This document shows, in pieces, positions 8,725 to 17,699 of a stretch of DNA of 64,000 nucleotides (position 1 is its first letter; each line of letters opens with the position of its first letter). The notes below the pieces were generated by a model, which saw only the letters and a list, made by a program, of their open reading frames with translations, had not been told where the DNA came from and searched no databases. Made by a program: the position numbers and the translations under genes. Origin of the DNA: Microbacterium sp. USTB-Y (GTDB lineage Bacteria > Actinomycetota > Actinomycetes > Actinomycetales > Microbacteriaceae); the NCBI RefSeq assembly GCF_023703415.1, contig NZ_JAGMTU010000001.1, forward strand, positions 248,001-312,000, read 5' to 3'.

Positions 8725-9504
8725 TCAGATCCCCTGCCACGACGGCTTGTGCGCGAAGGTGTAGCGGTAGTAGTCCGCGAGCTTGAGCTTCGACGCCGCC
8801 TCCTCGTCCACGACGACCGTGGCGTGCGGGTGCAGCTGGATCGCCGATCCGGGGACGAAGGCCGACAACGGACCCTCCACCGCGTCCGCGATCGCCTGCG
8901 CCTTGCCCGCACCGTAGGCGAGCAGGACCAGGTGGCGCGCCTCGAGGATCGTGCCGAGCCCCTGGGTGATGCAGTGCATCGGCACCTGGTCGGGGGAATC
9001 GAAGAAGCGGGCGTTGTCCTCGCGGGTCTGCTCGGTGAGCGTCTTCACCCTGGTGCGGGACGCGAACGAGCTGCCCGGCTCGTTGAACCCGATGTGCCCG
9101 TCGGTGCCGATGCCGAGCAGCTGCAGGTCGACGCCGCCCGCCGCGTGGATCTTGGCGTCGTACTCGGCTCCGGCATGCTCGATGCCGTCCTCGGATCCGT
9201 CCGGCACGTGCACGAGCGATGGGGTCAGGCCCAGGGGCTCGACGACCTCCCGCGTGATCACCGAGCGGTAGCTCTCCGGGTGCGACGGGTCGATCCCGAC
9301 GTACTCGTCCAGGGCGAAGCCCCGCACCCGCGACAGATCGACCCCCTTCAGCTGCGTGCGCAGGGCCGAGTACACCGGCAGCGGCGTGGATCCGGTCGCG
9401 AGCCCCAGGACCGCGTCGGAGCGGCGGGCGATGAGCCGGCCGATCTCGGCGGCCACCAGCTCACCCGCGGCGGCGGAGTTCTCGACGATGACGACTTCAG
9501 CCAT
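8725..9504 (-). CDS. nagB: Glucosamine-6-phosphate deaminase
   Basis: Converts glucosamine-6-P to fructose-6-P plus ammonia, the last step of amino-sugar catabolism. The protein has 259 aa, normal for the family. Motifs include LGLATGSTPLPVY (phosphate loop), FALDEYVGI (catalytic Asp), GIGTDGHIGFNEPGSSF (active-site Asp/His) and LVLLAYGAGKAQAI. The start is the ATG at 9504, after AAGGAGCCGTGC; it overlaps the end of the ROK kinase gene by 8 nt. It is third in a leftward operon (ROK regulator, ROK kinase, nagB), while nagA and the hexosaminidase are in a separate rightward operon at 996-3730. Confidence 0.96.
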   Translation of the reverse strand: MAEVVIVENSAAAGELVAAEIGRLIARRSDAVLGLATGSTPLPVYSALRTQLKGVDLSRVRGFALDEYVGIDPSHPESYRSVITREVVEPLGLTPSLVHVPDGSEDGIEHAGAEYDAKIHAAGGVDLQLLGIGTDGHIGFNEPGSSFASRTRVKTLTEQTREDNARFFDSPDQVPMHCITQGLGTILEARHLVLLAYGAGKAQAIADAVEGPLSAFVPGSAIQLHPHATVVVDEEAASKLKLADYYRYTFAHKPSWQGI

Positions 9505-10519
9505 GCACGGCTCCTTCTGTTTCGATCTCGGGACGTCCGGTCCCGACGGGAATGCTCGGCGCGGCACCCGCGCCCAGGATGACACGACCTGTGTGCGGGT
9601 TCTCGCCCTCCCGCAGCGCGGCGCCCACCAGAGCGGCGCCGAGAGAGGCCGCCGGCGATCCCGCCGGCAGCAGCTCGACGCGCTCGTCCAGCCGCAGCGA
9701 GGCGAGGAACGGCGACTCCGCGTTCTCGCGGCGCAGTCGCGCGAGGAGGTCGTCGAGCAGCCGGTCGCCGAGGGCGGTGATCCCGCCCCCGATGACGACG
9801 GTCTCCACGTCGGCGCTGAGCACCAGGCTGCGCACGGCCGAGGCGGCGCCGAAGGCGATCCCCGCGCGCAGCTCGGCGGCCAGCGGGTCCCCCGTCTCGG
9901 CCAGATCGAAGATGTCGCGGATGGGCAGCTCCCCGCCGCGGCCCCAGGCCTTCATGACGGCGCCCCCGCCGCAGAACGTCTCGATGCAGCCGTGCTGTCC
10001 GCAGCCGCACACGCGGCCCGCCGGATCCACCGAGAGATGCCCGACCTCTCCGGCGGTGCCGCGCGCGCCGCGCCAGAGCACGCCGTCGATCACGATGCCG
10101 GCGGCGACCCCGGTGCCGAGGTTCAGGTAGGCCATCGACCGGGAGTCGCCGCGAAGCGACCCCGCCCCCACGGCGGCGGCCTTCACGTCGTTCTCCACGG
10201 CGACCGGGACGGGGATCCGCGCGCGGATCGCCGCCGCGAGGTCGAGCTCCTCCACCCCCAGGTTCACCGCGTGCAGCACCCGTCCGCCGGCGGCATCGAC
10301 GAGGCCGGGGATGCCGATGCCGATCGAGATCACCTCGCTGGCGGTGAAGCCCCCCTCGTCGGACAGCGCCGCGATCGCGGCGAACACGGCGGCGATGACG
10401 CCCTCGTCACCCCAGCCCGTCGGGATCCGCGTGCGCGCGAGGATCGTGTCCTCCGCGCTGAGCGCGAGCGCCTCGATCTTCGTGCCGCCGACGTCCAGGC
10501 CCACCCGGATCGCGCTCAT
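9497..10519 (-). CDS. ROK-family sugar kinase, probable N-acetylglucosamine kinase
   Basis: 340-aa ATP-dependent kinase. ATP-binding GLDVGGTKIEAL is at the N terminus; AVENDVKAAAVGAG contains the catalytic Asp; the zinc motif CGCGQHGCIE and the ExGH motif AGEVGHLS are present. ROK kinases phosphorylate glucose, GlcNAc, ManNAc or related sugars; the neighbours (ROK regulator and nagB) favour GlcNAc giving GlcNAc-6-P for NagA. It overlaps the regulator gene by 4 nt (ATGA) and nagB by 8 nt, indicating tight cotranslation. Confidence 0.9.
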   Translation of the reverse strand: MSAIRVGLDVGGTKIEALALSAEDTILARTRIPTGWGDEGVIAAVFAAIAALSDEGGFTASEVISIGIGIPGLVDAAGGRVLHAVNLGVEELDLAAAIRARIPVPVAVENDVKAAAVGAGSLRGDSRSMAYLNLGTGVAAGIVIDGVLWRGARGTAGEVGHLSVDPAGRVCGCGQHGCIETFCGGGAVMKAWGRGGELPIRDIFDLAETGDPLAAELRAGIAFGAASAVRSLVLSADVETVVIGGGITALGDRLLDDLLARLRRENAESPFLASLRLDERVELLPAGSPAASLGAALVGAALREGENPHTGRVILGAGAAPSIPVGTGRPEIETEGAVHG

Positions 10520-11667
10520 GACACGCCCAGTTCGCCGGAGAGCACCATCACGGCGGCGCCACGCAGCACGATGTCGTCCTGGGCGGTGAGACGGATCACG
10601 AGGTCGTCGAACACGCCCTCGAGGGTCCGCGCGGTCAGCGTGCTGCGCGCGGCGTCGATCAGGGTGCCCGCGAGCAGATCCGCCGGACCCGAGAGCACGA
10701 TCTCGGACAGGTCGAGGGCCGCCACGATCGGGGCGATGGCCACTCCCAGCCTGGTTCCGGCCTCGCGGAGGACCTCCTCCTCGGAGGCGGGATCCTCGGC
10801 GATGCGCGCCCGCAGGCTCGTGGCGTTCAGCCACGCCTCCAGACAGCCGTGCTTGCCGCAGGCGCAGCGCGGTCCCCCGTCGGTGCCGACCACGACGTGG
10901 CCGATCTCGCCGGCCGCGTACCTGCTCCCGACGAGCGGCTGGCCGTCCGAGATGAGCCCGGCGCCGACGCCGCGGCCGATCCGGATCAGCAGCATGTCGG
11001 GCAGCGCCTGGCCGAACGTGTACTCGGCGAGGACCGCCGCGTTCGCGTCGTTGCGCACCAGCACCGGCAGATCGAGCGCCGCCCCCAGCAGTGCCTCGAG
11101 CGGGAAGTCGCTCCAGCCGAGGTTCGGCGAGTTCAGCACCACCCCATCGGGTCGCACGATGCCCGGAGCGCCGACGCCGACCCCCAGCACGGGCACGGTG
11201 GACAGGGCGACCAGCTCCTCGGCGAGGGAGCGCACCGCCTCATAGGCCGCGGTGCCCCCGGCGGGCCGCGGCAGTTCGCGGCGCTCCAGGACGACCCCGT
11301 CGAGGCTCATCAGGGCGCCCTCGAAGACTCCGGGACCGGAGAGGTCGAGACCGACGATGCGGTGCCCTTCGCGGGCGATGTCGATGAGGATGGGCGGCTT
11401 GCCGGGGCCGGTCGTCTCCCGGATGCCCCTCTCCACGACGATCCCGTCGTGGATGAACTCCCCGACGAGGTCGGAGATCGTCACGCGGGTCAGTCCGGTC
11501 TCACGGGAGAGATCGGCACGGCTCATGGCGCCGGAGTGGTAGAGCGTCTGCAGGACGAGAGCCCTGTTGTGCCCGCGGGCGTGCTCGGGCAGCACTTTGG
11601 TGCTCGTGCGCAGCTGGCGCGCCGACCCGAAGCGGTGCGGACTCGCGCCGCCGTTCTCCGCGCTCAC
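10516..11667 (-). CDS. ROK-family transcriptional regulator of the amino-sugar operon
   Basis: 383 aa: an N-terminal winged helix (NRALVLQTLYHSGAMSRADL then TGLTRVTISDLVGEFI), then a ROK sugar-binding domain with the zinc motif CACGKHGCLE and ENDANAAV-like motif VRNDANAAVLAEY. NagC/Mlc/XylR-type regulators of this family bind sugar or sugar phosphate and repress uptake and catabolic genes. I chose GTG 11667 because a palindromic operator and a promoter-like pair lie upstream at 11697-11733; longer versions of the frame would be translated from within that operator. AGGG sits about 7 nt before the GTG. It is the first gene of the operon with the kinase and nagB and probably autoregulates. Confidence 0.88.
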   Translation of the reverse strand: MSAENGGASPHRFGSARQLRTSTKVLPEHARGHNRALVLQTLYHSGAMSRADLSRETGLTRVTISDLVGEFIHDGIVVERGIRETTGPGKPPILIDIAREGHRIVGLDLSGPGVFEGALMSLDGVVLERRELPRPAGGTAAYEAVRSLAEELVALSTVPVLGVGVGAPGIVRPDGVVLNSPNLGWSDFPLEALLGAALDLPVLVRNDANAAVLAEYTFGQALPDMLLIRIGRGVGAGLISDGQPLVGSRYAAGEIGHVVVGTDGGPRCACGKHGCLEAWLNATSLRARIAEDPASEEEVLREAGTRLGVAIAPIVAALDLSEIVLSGPADLLAGTLIDAARSTLTARTLEGVFDDLVIRLTAQDDIVLRGAAVMVLSGELGVS

Positions 11668-11696
11668 CGGGCGACCCTGCTCATTCGTGCGACCAT

Positions 11697-11719
11697 GTTT
11701 GTAAGTACACCTTACGAAC
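11697..11719. promoter_or_regulatory. Palindromic operator upstream of the ROK regulator
   Basis: GTTTGTAAG (11697-11705) and CTTACGAAC (11711-11719) form an inverted repeat with one mismatch and a 5-bp centre. It overlaps a promoter-like pair read leftward: TTGATT (11733-11728), 18 bp, TGTACT (11709-11704). It ends 30 bp before the regulator's GTG, the placement expected of an autoregulatory operator. Confidence 0.7.
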
Positions 11720-11939
11720 GAGGTGAAAATCAAGCCCTCACGCGCGTGGCGCGTTTCGGGACCTGCCACAGGTTACCGGATCCGCAGGCCCAGGCCCGGC
11801 TTTCCCGTCATGCCGTCTCACGCGTCCGCCCGCCTGGCTCCACGTGACCCTCCACCGATGTGCCTCCGTTGCCGTTTTGTGATATGGCTTCGCGTATCCT
11901 GGAAAGACTGACAATGCTCTGAAGCAGGGGGGTGTGCAC

Positions 11940-13424
11940 GTGACGGATCTGGCAACGGCAGCGGGGGCTCCGACCGAGGAGAACGCGATCGTCGACGGCA
12001 CGGATGCGACCGGTTCCGCGGAGTCCGCGGGCGGTGACGGCGCAGGAGACCGCCCCGTGGAGTGGGCTCCCGCAGAGGACGCACCGAAGAAGAAGCGCCA
12101 CATCGGCCGCTGGATCGGCATCGGACTGGGTGTCATCGCGCTCGGTCTCGGGGCCGCCTCGACGATCCTCATCGCCCCCGGCACCGCGATCGCCGGCGTG
12201 CAGGTCGGCGGCATGACGGCGGGCGCCGCGGCCGAGGCCGTGAGCAACCACCTGAACGGGATGCAGGTCACGCTCACCGGAGAGGGCGGCGGCAAGCAGG
12301 TCACCGGATCCGATCTGGGCGTCCGCGTCGATGCGACCAAGCTCGCCGACAAGGCCTTCGCCGAGCGCCCGATGTGGAACATCACGAGCTGGATGGCCGC
12401 GCCGATCAGCGCGCCCCTCACCCTCGACGACCGGGCCGCCGATCACGCGCTGCGCGCGCAGGTGCCCACGGTCTATCAGGACGCCACCGACGCCACCGTG
12501 TCGTTCACCGGCGCGGGCTACACCGCGACGCCGGCCAAGAACGGCTCCGGAATCGACCTGAAGGCGCTCACCGCGGCGATCTCCGACGCGGCGGAGAAGG
12601 GTCGCAGCACCCTGTCGTTCCGGGCCGAGCCTGCAGCGGTCTCCCCGGCGATCAGCGACAAGGACGCCGCGGCCACGGTCGGCGAGCTCAACACCCTGCT
12701 CTCCACGGTCGGTTTCTACGTCGGCACCGAGCGCACCGTCCCGATCGACGCGGCGACCGCCTCGAAGTGGCTCACCGTCGCCCCGGAGGACGGCAAGCTC
12801 ACCATCCGGGCCGACCAGGCGGCCATCCAGAAGTCGGTCGATGCGCTGCCCGCACTCGTCAACCGGGCGCCCGTCAACGCCACCAGCATCGTCGACTCCT
12901 CGGGCTCCGTGCTCGACGACGTGACCCCCGGCGTCGCCGGGCGGCAGCTCGGCGACGTCTCCGGAGCGGCGGCCGCGTTCGCCGCGCAGCTCGCCGAGGG
13001 CAAGGGGAGCTTCGCCCTGCCGGTCAAGGACACCCCGTTCGCCTCCACGACGCTGCTGCGCAAGATCGACGTCAACCTCAGCACCGAGACGCTGACGGTC
13101 ACCGAGAACGGCAACGTCGTGGATTCCTGGCTGATCTCCTCGGGCCGCGGCGACTTCGCCACGCACACCGGCTCGTTCACCGTGAACTGGAAGCTCGACA
13201 GCCAGAACATGGGCAACACCGACCTCACGAAGGCGCCGTTCTACTACCAGCCCGATGTGAAGTGGGTCATGTACTTCAACGGCGACGAGGCGCTGCACGG
13301 CGTGTACTGGCACGACAACTGGGGCACCCCGATGAGCCACGGCTGCGTCGGCATGCCGGAGTGGCGCGCCGAGTGGCTGTTCGACTGGAGCCCGCAGGGC
13401 ACCGAGGTCAACGTCCACTACTGA
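11940..13424 (+). CDS. L,D-transpeptidase (YkuD domain) with membrane anchor
   Basis: 494 aa. A cytoplasmic N-terminal tail ends in KKKRH, then one transmembrane segment (WIGIGLGVIALGLGAASTIL) places the rest outside the cell. Two middle domains resemble the putative peptidoglycan-binding domain often found before YkuD (for example VQVGGMTAGAAAEAV). The C-terminal YkuD domain carries HGVYWHD and the catalytic MSHGCVGMP with Cys469. Such enzymes make 3-3 (mDap) or other non-classical cross-links, or attach proteins to peptidoglycan. Start GTG 11940 is preceded by a run of six G about 7 nt upstream; an in-frame GTG at 11934 is the alternative. It is monocistronic and followed by a strong hairpin. 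Confidence 0.92.
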   Translation: MTDLATAAGAPTEENAIVDGTDATGSAESAGGDGAGDRPVEWAPAEDAPKKKRHIGRWIGIGLGVIALGLGAASTILIAPGTAIAGVQVGGMTAGAAAEAVSNHLNGMQVTLTGEGGGKQVTGSDLGVRVDATKLADKAFAERPMWNITSWMAAPISAPLTLDDRAADHALRAQVPTVYQDATDATVSFTGAGYTATPAKNGSGIDLKALTAAISDAAEKGRSTLSFRAEPAAVSPAISDKDAAATVGELNTLLSTVGFYVGTERTVPIDAATASKWLTVAPEDGKLTIRADQAAIQKSVDALPALVNRAPVNATSIVDSSGSVLDDVTPGVAGRQLGDVSGAAAAFAAQLAEGKGSFALPVKDTPFASTTLLRKIDVNLSTETLTVTENGNVVDSWLISSGRGDFATHTGSFTVNWKLDSQNMGNTDLTKAPFYYQPDVKWVMYFNGDEALHGVYWHDNWGTPMSHGCVGMPEWRAEWLFDWSPQGTEVNVHY

Positions 13425-13460
13425 GCCGGATCCTCCCGCATCCGCGGGCCTTGAGCGAAG

Positions 13461-13503
13461 ACGCCGAAGGGGCGGACGCAGCGCGCGTCCGCCCCTTCGG
13501 CGT
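13461..13503. terminator. Bidirectional hairpin terminator
   Basis: A perfect stem of 18 bp (13462-13479 with 13485-13502, extended by one A-T pair) with a 5-nt loop lies between the convergent L,D-transpeptidase and icd genes. There is no T run, which is common for high-GC actinobacterial terminators. Confidence 0.85.
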
Positions 13504-13508
13504 TCCGA

Positions 13509-15728
13509 TCAGCTCAGGCCGTCGACGACCGCGTTGAGCGTGGCGGACGGGCGCATGACCTTCGCCACCAGCGCGCCGTCGGGACGGTAGTAGCCGCCGA
13601 TCTCGGCGGGCTTGCCCTGCACCGCGGTGAGCTCGGCGACGATGCGGTCCTCGTCCGCGGCGAGCGCCGCGGCCACGGGGGCGAACACCGCGGCGAGCTC
13701 CGCGTCCTCCGTCTGCTTCGCCAGCTCCTGCGCCCAGTACAGCGCGAGGTAGAAGTGGCTGCCGCGGTTGTCGATCGTGCCGAGCGCGCGGCCCGGCGAA
13801 CGGTCGTTCTCCAGGAACGTGCCGGTCGCCGCGTCGAGGGTCTTCGCGAGGATCGCGGCCTTCGCATTGCCCGTGCGGTCGGCGTAGTGCTCGAACGAGG
13901 CGGCCAGCGCGAAGAACTCGCCCAGCGAGTCCCAGCGCAGGTAGTTCTCCTCGACGAGCTGCTGCACGTGCTTCGGCGCGGACCCGCCCGCCCCGGTCTC
14001 GAACAGGCCGCCACCCGCGAGGAGCGGGACGATCGACAGCATCTTCGCGCTCGTGCCGACCTCGAGGATCGGGAAGAGGTCGGTGAGGTAGTCGCGCAGC
14101 ACGTTGCCGGTCACCGAGATGGTGTCCTCGCCCTTGCGCATGCGCGCGAGCGAGTAGCGCGTGGCCTCCTCCGGGGTGAGGATCTCGATCGTCAGCCCGG
14201 TGGTGTCGTAGTCCTTCAGGTACTCGGTCACCTTGGCGATCAGCGCGGCGTCGTGCGAGCGCGCCGGGTTCAGCCAGAAGACGGCGGGAGCGCCGGTCGC
14301 GCGGGCGCGGCTCACGGCGAGCTTGACCCAGTCGCGCACCGGGACGTCCTTGGTCTGCGTCGCGCGCCAGATGTCGCCCTTGTGCACCTCGTGCTCGAGG
14401 ACGACCTCGCCGGCCGCGTTCACGACCTGCACGCGGCCGTCCGCGGCGATCTCGAACGTCTTGTCGTGGCTGCCGTACTCCTCGGCGGCCTGGGCCATCA
14501 GGCCCACGTTCGGCACGGTGCCGATCGTGGCGGGATCCAGCGGGCCGTTCGCGATGACGTCCTCGATCGTGGCCTGGTAGACGCCGGCGTAGGAGGAGTC
14601 GGGGATGACCGCGAGGGTGTCGGCCTCGCCGCCGTCCTTGCCCCACAGCTTGCCGCCGTTGCGCACCAGCGCGGGCATCGAGGCGTCCACGATCACATCG
14701 CTCGGCACGTGCAGGTTCGTGATGCCCTTGTCCGAGTTCACGTAGCTGAGGCGCGGGCCGTTGTCCATCGCCGCCGCGAACGCCGCCGCGATCTCGGCGC
14801 CGCCCTCGACGTTCGCGAGGCCGGCGAGGATGGCGCCGAGTCCGTCGTTGCCGGTGAGCCCGGCGGCGGCGAGCGAGTCGCCGTAGGTCGCGAACACGTC
14901 CTTGAAGTAGGCGCGCACCACGTGGCCGAAGATGATCGGGTCGGAGACCTTCATCATCGTGGCCTTGAGGTGCACGGAGTACAGCACGTCCTCGGCCGCC
15001 GCCGTGGCGAGGGTCTCGGCGAGGAAGGTGTCGAGGGCGGCCGCGTTCAGGAAGGTCGCGTCGACGATCTCGCCGGGGAGCACCTTGAGGTTCTCCTTGA
15101 GGACGGTGACCTGGCCGTCGCCGGAGACGTGCTGGATCGTCAGCACGTCGTCGCCGGGCGAGACCCAGCTCTTCTCGTTCGCCTTGAAGTCGTCGTGCCC
15201 GAGGGTCGCGACGCGGGTCTTGGATCCGGCGCCGAACGCCTTGTTGCGGTGCGGGTGCTTCTTCGCGTAGTTCTTGACCGCGAGCGGGGCGCGGCGGTCG
15301 CTGTTGCCCTCGCGCAGCACCGGGTTCACCGCGGAGCCCTTGATGCGGTCGTAGCGGGCGCGGACGTCCTTCTCCTCGACCGTGTTCGCGTCGTCCGGAT
15401 AGTCCGGGACGTCGAAGCCCTTCTGCTGCAGCTCGGCGATGGCCGCCTTGAGCTGCGGGATGGAGGCCGAGATGTTCGGCAGCTTGATGATGTTGGCCTC
15501 GGGGGTGGTGGCCAGTCCCCCGAGCTCGGCGAGCGCGTCGCCGACGGCCTGCCCTGCGCTCAGGCGCTCCGGGAAGGCGGCCAGGATCCGGCCGGCGAGC
15601 GAGATGTCGCGGGTCTCGATGTCGACCCCCGCCTGGTGGGCGTAGGCCTGGACGATCGGCAGCAGCGAGGCCGTGGCCAGAGCCGGCGCCTCGTCTGTGT
15701 AGGTGTAGATGATGGCGTCGTCGGTCAC
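13509..15728 (-). CDS. icd: Isocitrate dehydrogenase, NADP-dependent, monomeric type
   Basis: TCA-cycle enzyme that oxidatively decarboxylates isocitrate to 2-oxoglutarate with NADP+. The length of 739 aa matches the monomeric class (about 740 aa), typical of actinobacteria such as Corynebacterium, and not the 400-residue dimeric class. Characteristic stretches include [49 protein letters not shown] and [17 protein letters not shown]. Start GTG 15728 gives the normal N terminus ([18 protein letters not shown]). Not in an operon. Confidence 0.97.
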   Translation of the reverse strand: MTDDAIIYTYTDEAPALATASLLPIVQAYAHQAGVDIETRDISLAGRILAAFPERLSAGQAVGDALAELGGLATTPEANIIKLPNISASIPQLKAAIAELQQKGFDVPDYPDDANTVEEKDVRARYDRIKGSAVNPVLREGNSDRRAPLAVKNYAKKHPHRNKAFGAGSKTRVATLGHDDFKANEKSWVSPGDDVLTIQHVSGDGQVTVLKENLKVLPGEIVDATFLNAAALDTFLAETLATAAAEDVLYSVHLKATMMKVSDPIIFGHVVRAYFKDVFATYGDSLAAAGLTGNDGLGAILAGLANVEGGAEIAAAFAAAMDNGPRLSYVNSDKGITNLHVPSDVIVDASMPALVRNGGKLWGKDGGEADTLAVIPDSSYAGVYQATIEDVIANGPLDPATIGTVPNVGLMAQAAEEYGSHDKTFEIAADGRVQVVNAAGEVVLEHEVHKGDIWRATQTKDVPVRDWVKLAVSRARATGAPAVFWLNPARSHDAALIAKVTEYLKDYDTTGLTIEILTPEEATRYSLARMRKGEDTISVTGNVLRDYLTDLFPILEVGTSAKMLSIVPLLAGGGLFETGAGGSAPKHVQQLVEENYLRWDSLGEFFALAASFEHYADRTGNAKAAILAKTLDAATGTFLENDRSPGRALGTIDNRGSHFYLALYWAQELAKQTEDAELAAVFAPVAAALAADEDRIVAELTAVQGKPAEIGGYYRPDGALVAKVMRPSATLNAVVDGLS

Positions 15729-15908
15729 CGGGGTCTCCGTTTCGCACAGGGCGGATTTCACGCAGGATTTGTCTCGATACCAAGATACCTTCCCCCGGTC
15801 CTGCTCCGTGCGGATCCGGACCGTCGCGGCCTGCTCCGGCCGGTCCGGGCCGAAGATGAACTTCTCCCCACGTTTCACCGCGCTCCGCCACGAGCGCCGT
15901 CCAGGGGT

Positions 15909-15914
15909 TAGCCT
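15909..15914 (+). promoter_or_regulatory. -10 box TAGCCT of a leaderless transcript
   Basis: TAGCCT ends 7 nt before ATG 15922 with no ribosome site between; GNAT gene transcription probably begins at its start codon. Confidence 0.45.
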
Positions 15915-15921
15915 GGGGACC

Positions 15922-16374
15922 ATGACGGAACTGCGACTGGTCGAACTGTCCGCGGCGACGATCGTCGCCGTCAACAACCTCTCCCTGAAGCCCGGGCAGG
16001 AGCAGTACCTCGCGCCGGTCTCCTACGGCATCGCCTCGACCGTCATGAACCCGCAGACCAGCTGGCAGCGGGTCGTGCTGGACGGCGACGAGGTCGTCGG
16101 CTTCGTCAGTGCGAACTTCGATCACGACGCCCCCGAGGAGCACTTCCGCTCCGTCCTGTGGCGGATCAACGTCGATGCCGACGACCAGGGCCGCGGCGTC
16201 GGTCGGTTCGCCGTCGAGAGCATGATCGCCGAGGCGCGCACGCGCGGCTTCGAGCATCTGAACGTGATCTACGAAGCCGGTGACGGGGGTCCCGAGGCGT
16301 TCTTCCAGCGCGTCGGCTTCAGCCCGGTCGGCGAGACCGAGTACGCGGAAGTGATCGCCGAGATCCGTTTCTGA
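15922..16374 (+). CDS. GNAT-family N-acetyltransferase
   Basis: 150 aa, a single GNAT domain. The acetyl-CoA loop is seen as [19 protein letters not shown] (R/Q-x-x-G-x-G/A type), with the later strand [22 protein letters not shown] typical of SpeG/PaiA-like members that acetylate polyamines or small amines. The substrate cannot be assigned. The gene is alone, with its own -10 box, and is followed by a hairpin shared with the convergent gene at 16565-17416. Confidence 0.85.
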   Translation: MTELRLVELSAATIVAVNNLSLKPGQEQYLAPVSYGIASTVMNPQTSWQRVVLDGDEVVGFVSANFDHDAPEEHFRSVLWRINVDADDQGRGVGRFAVESMIAEARTRGFEHLNVIYEAGDGGPEAFFQRVGFSPVGETEYAEVIAEIRF

Positions 16375-16383
16375 TCTTCGGTG

Positions 16384-16419
16384 CGGCCGAGTTGCACGGT
16401 ACGGCCGGGTTGCACAGTA
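16384..16419 (+). repeat. Two tandem 18-bp units
   Basis: Positions 16384-16401 and 16402-16419 differ at only two bases, sharing CGGCCGRGTTGCACRGTA. The inner GTTGCACRG resembles the core of the 21-bp array at 53.7-54.0 kb. Confidence 0.7.
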
Positions 16420-16435
16420 ATCTGAGACCGGCGGC

Positions 16436-16468
16436 GGGGCTTCGAATCCCCTCCCCCATCGAAGCCCC
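16436..16468. terminator. Hairpin between convergent genes
   Basis: GGGGCTTCGA (16436-16445) pairs perfectly with TCGAAGCCCC (16459-16468) around a 13-nt loop, between the GNAT gene and the leftward gene ending at 16565. Probable bidirectional terminator. Confidence 0.65.
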
Positions 16469-16564
16469 GTCGTCCTCCGTCACCTCGAGTCGCGCCCCGG
16501 ATGCCCTGCACATCGGCACCGGAGCCGCCGACCGACGGCCCGCCGGTCCTCCGCCGCCCTCTTC

Positions 16565-17416
16565 TCAGTCGCGCCCGTCGCGACGCTTCGAGCCCCGGCC
16601 GCGGGCGTTCCACGCAGCGACCCAGGAGGCCGCCGCGTCCGTGGCGCGGTCCAGCACGTCCGACGAGAGCGCGAGCACCTGCTGCGCCGCGTCCTGCCAT
16701 CCGGTCGCGCGCTCCGCACGCTCGCGCTCGCTGAGCGGATCCCGTCCTTCCGCGCGCGCCCGGGCGTCGGCCTCCGCCAGGCCGAAGGTGCGGCGGAGGC
16801 GGTCCACGGCGTCGCGATAGGCGCCGAACTCCGCGGGCGTCACCTTGGCGGTCGGCGCGGGTCGCGCATCACGGGCCTCGGCCATCGCCGTCAGGAAGGC
16901 GTGCGTCGAGGGATCCCGCGCATCGCCCATCGTCGGGAAGGCGAGGAGCAGGCCGGGATCGGTCTCGTAGGCCATCCAGCGGGTGAGCACCGCGTCGTGC
17001 GCCGCGAGGGTGCGCGGAAGGGGACGGCGCTGCGGATCCGCGCCGATCGCCAGTTCCGCGCGGGCCGCGTCGAGCTGGGCGCGCCGCGCGCGCACCGCGG
17101 CCGCCGCGGCGCGCGAACGCTGCTCGGCGTCGCGGGCGAGGCGACGCGCCTCGGCGACCGTCGCTGCATCCGTCGCCCCCGCGGCGCGGCCCGCGACCAG
17201 GCCCGTGAGCTCGGCCCGGGCGACGCGCACGGCGACGCGGGACTCGTTCGCCTCTCGCAGGGCGTTCCGCAGATCGAGCCGCGCGGCGTCGTACCCGAGG
17301 CGACGGCCGCCGGAGCGGAGCCGCTGCCGTGCGCCGGCCACGCTCAGCACCGCCCCGCCGGCGAGCACCGGCGCGACCCACCAGAATTCCGCGGCCGCGG
17401 CCCAGAACGGATCCAC
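16565..17416 (-). CDS. Hypothetical protein with N-terminal membrane segment and coiled coil
   Basis: 283 aa, not recognised. The first ~30 residues contain a hydrophobic segment (FWWVAPVLAGGAVLSVAGA), consistent with one membrane helix. Residues about 35-125 are rich in Ala, Arg, Glu and Leu with long helical runs (LRNALREANESRVAVRVAR, ARRLARDAEQRSRAAAAAV) that look like a coiled coil. The C-terminal third has a conserved-looking patch PSTHAFLTAMAEARDARPAP and ends in a very basic tail. The GTG start is 6 nt after TAGGCT (17428-17423), so it is probably leaderless. Codon usage is like the neighbours, so it is a real gene of unknown function. Confidence 0.7.
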   Translation of the reverse strand: MDPFWAAAAEFWWVAPVLAGGAVLSVAGARQRLRSGGRRLGYDAARLDLRNALREANESRVAVRVARAELTGLVAGRAAGATDAATVAEARRLARDAEQRSRAAAAAVRARRAQLDAARAELAIGADPQRRPLPRTLAAHDAVLTRWMAYETDPGLLLAFPTMGDARDPSTHAFLTAMAEARDARPAPTAKVTPAEFGAYRDAVDRLRRTFGLAEADARARAEGRDPLSERERAERATGWQDAAQQVLALSSDVLDRATDAAASWVAAWNARGRGSKRRDGRD

Positions 17417-17503
17417 GCCTCGAGCCTACCGATCTCGCACTCGCCGCCTCGGCCGTCCGTCATGGTGGGGGCGTCGCCCGCGCGCGCACGGCGCACCACT
17501 CCA

Positions 17504-17568
17504 CAGGACGATTGCAGTTCCATAGGAAAATTCCTCCGGATCCATCCTGCAGAGTCGCCGACGTCCTG
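17504..17568. repeat. 65-bp palindromic element, copy 1 (decayed)
   Basis: Two 24-nt arms (17504-17527, 17545-17568) around a 17-nt loop that ends in CCGGATCCA. The arms keep the family ends (CAGGACG and TCCTGCAG) but pair poorly in the middle, so this looks like a degenerate copy. It lies in the divergent region before the DUF559-type gene, not at a gene end. Confidence 0.7.
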
Positions 17569-17699
17569 CACAACGTACGGCGGGTGCACGACCGCCCGCC
17601 GGCGGCGGCTCGTCCTCCACATCGGCATGTCGGCGCGACCTGTCCCCCTGTTCCGCAGATCGGCTCCCGCTCGCCTCTGCCGCACCGCAGGCTGTCCGC

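Noticed and set aside
16436-16468. tRNA-like 3' end (CTTCGAATCCC resembles a T-arm)
   Set aside because: No acceptor stem, anticodon arm or CCA-like end could be fitted; the sequence is explained by a 10-bp hairpin.
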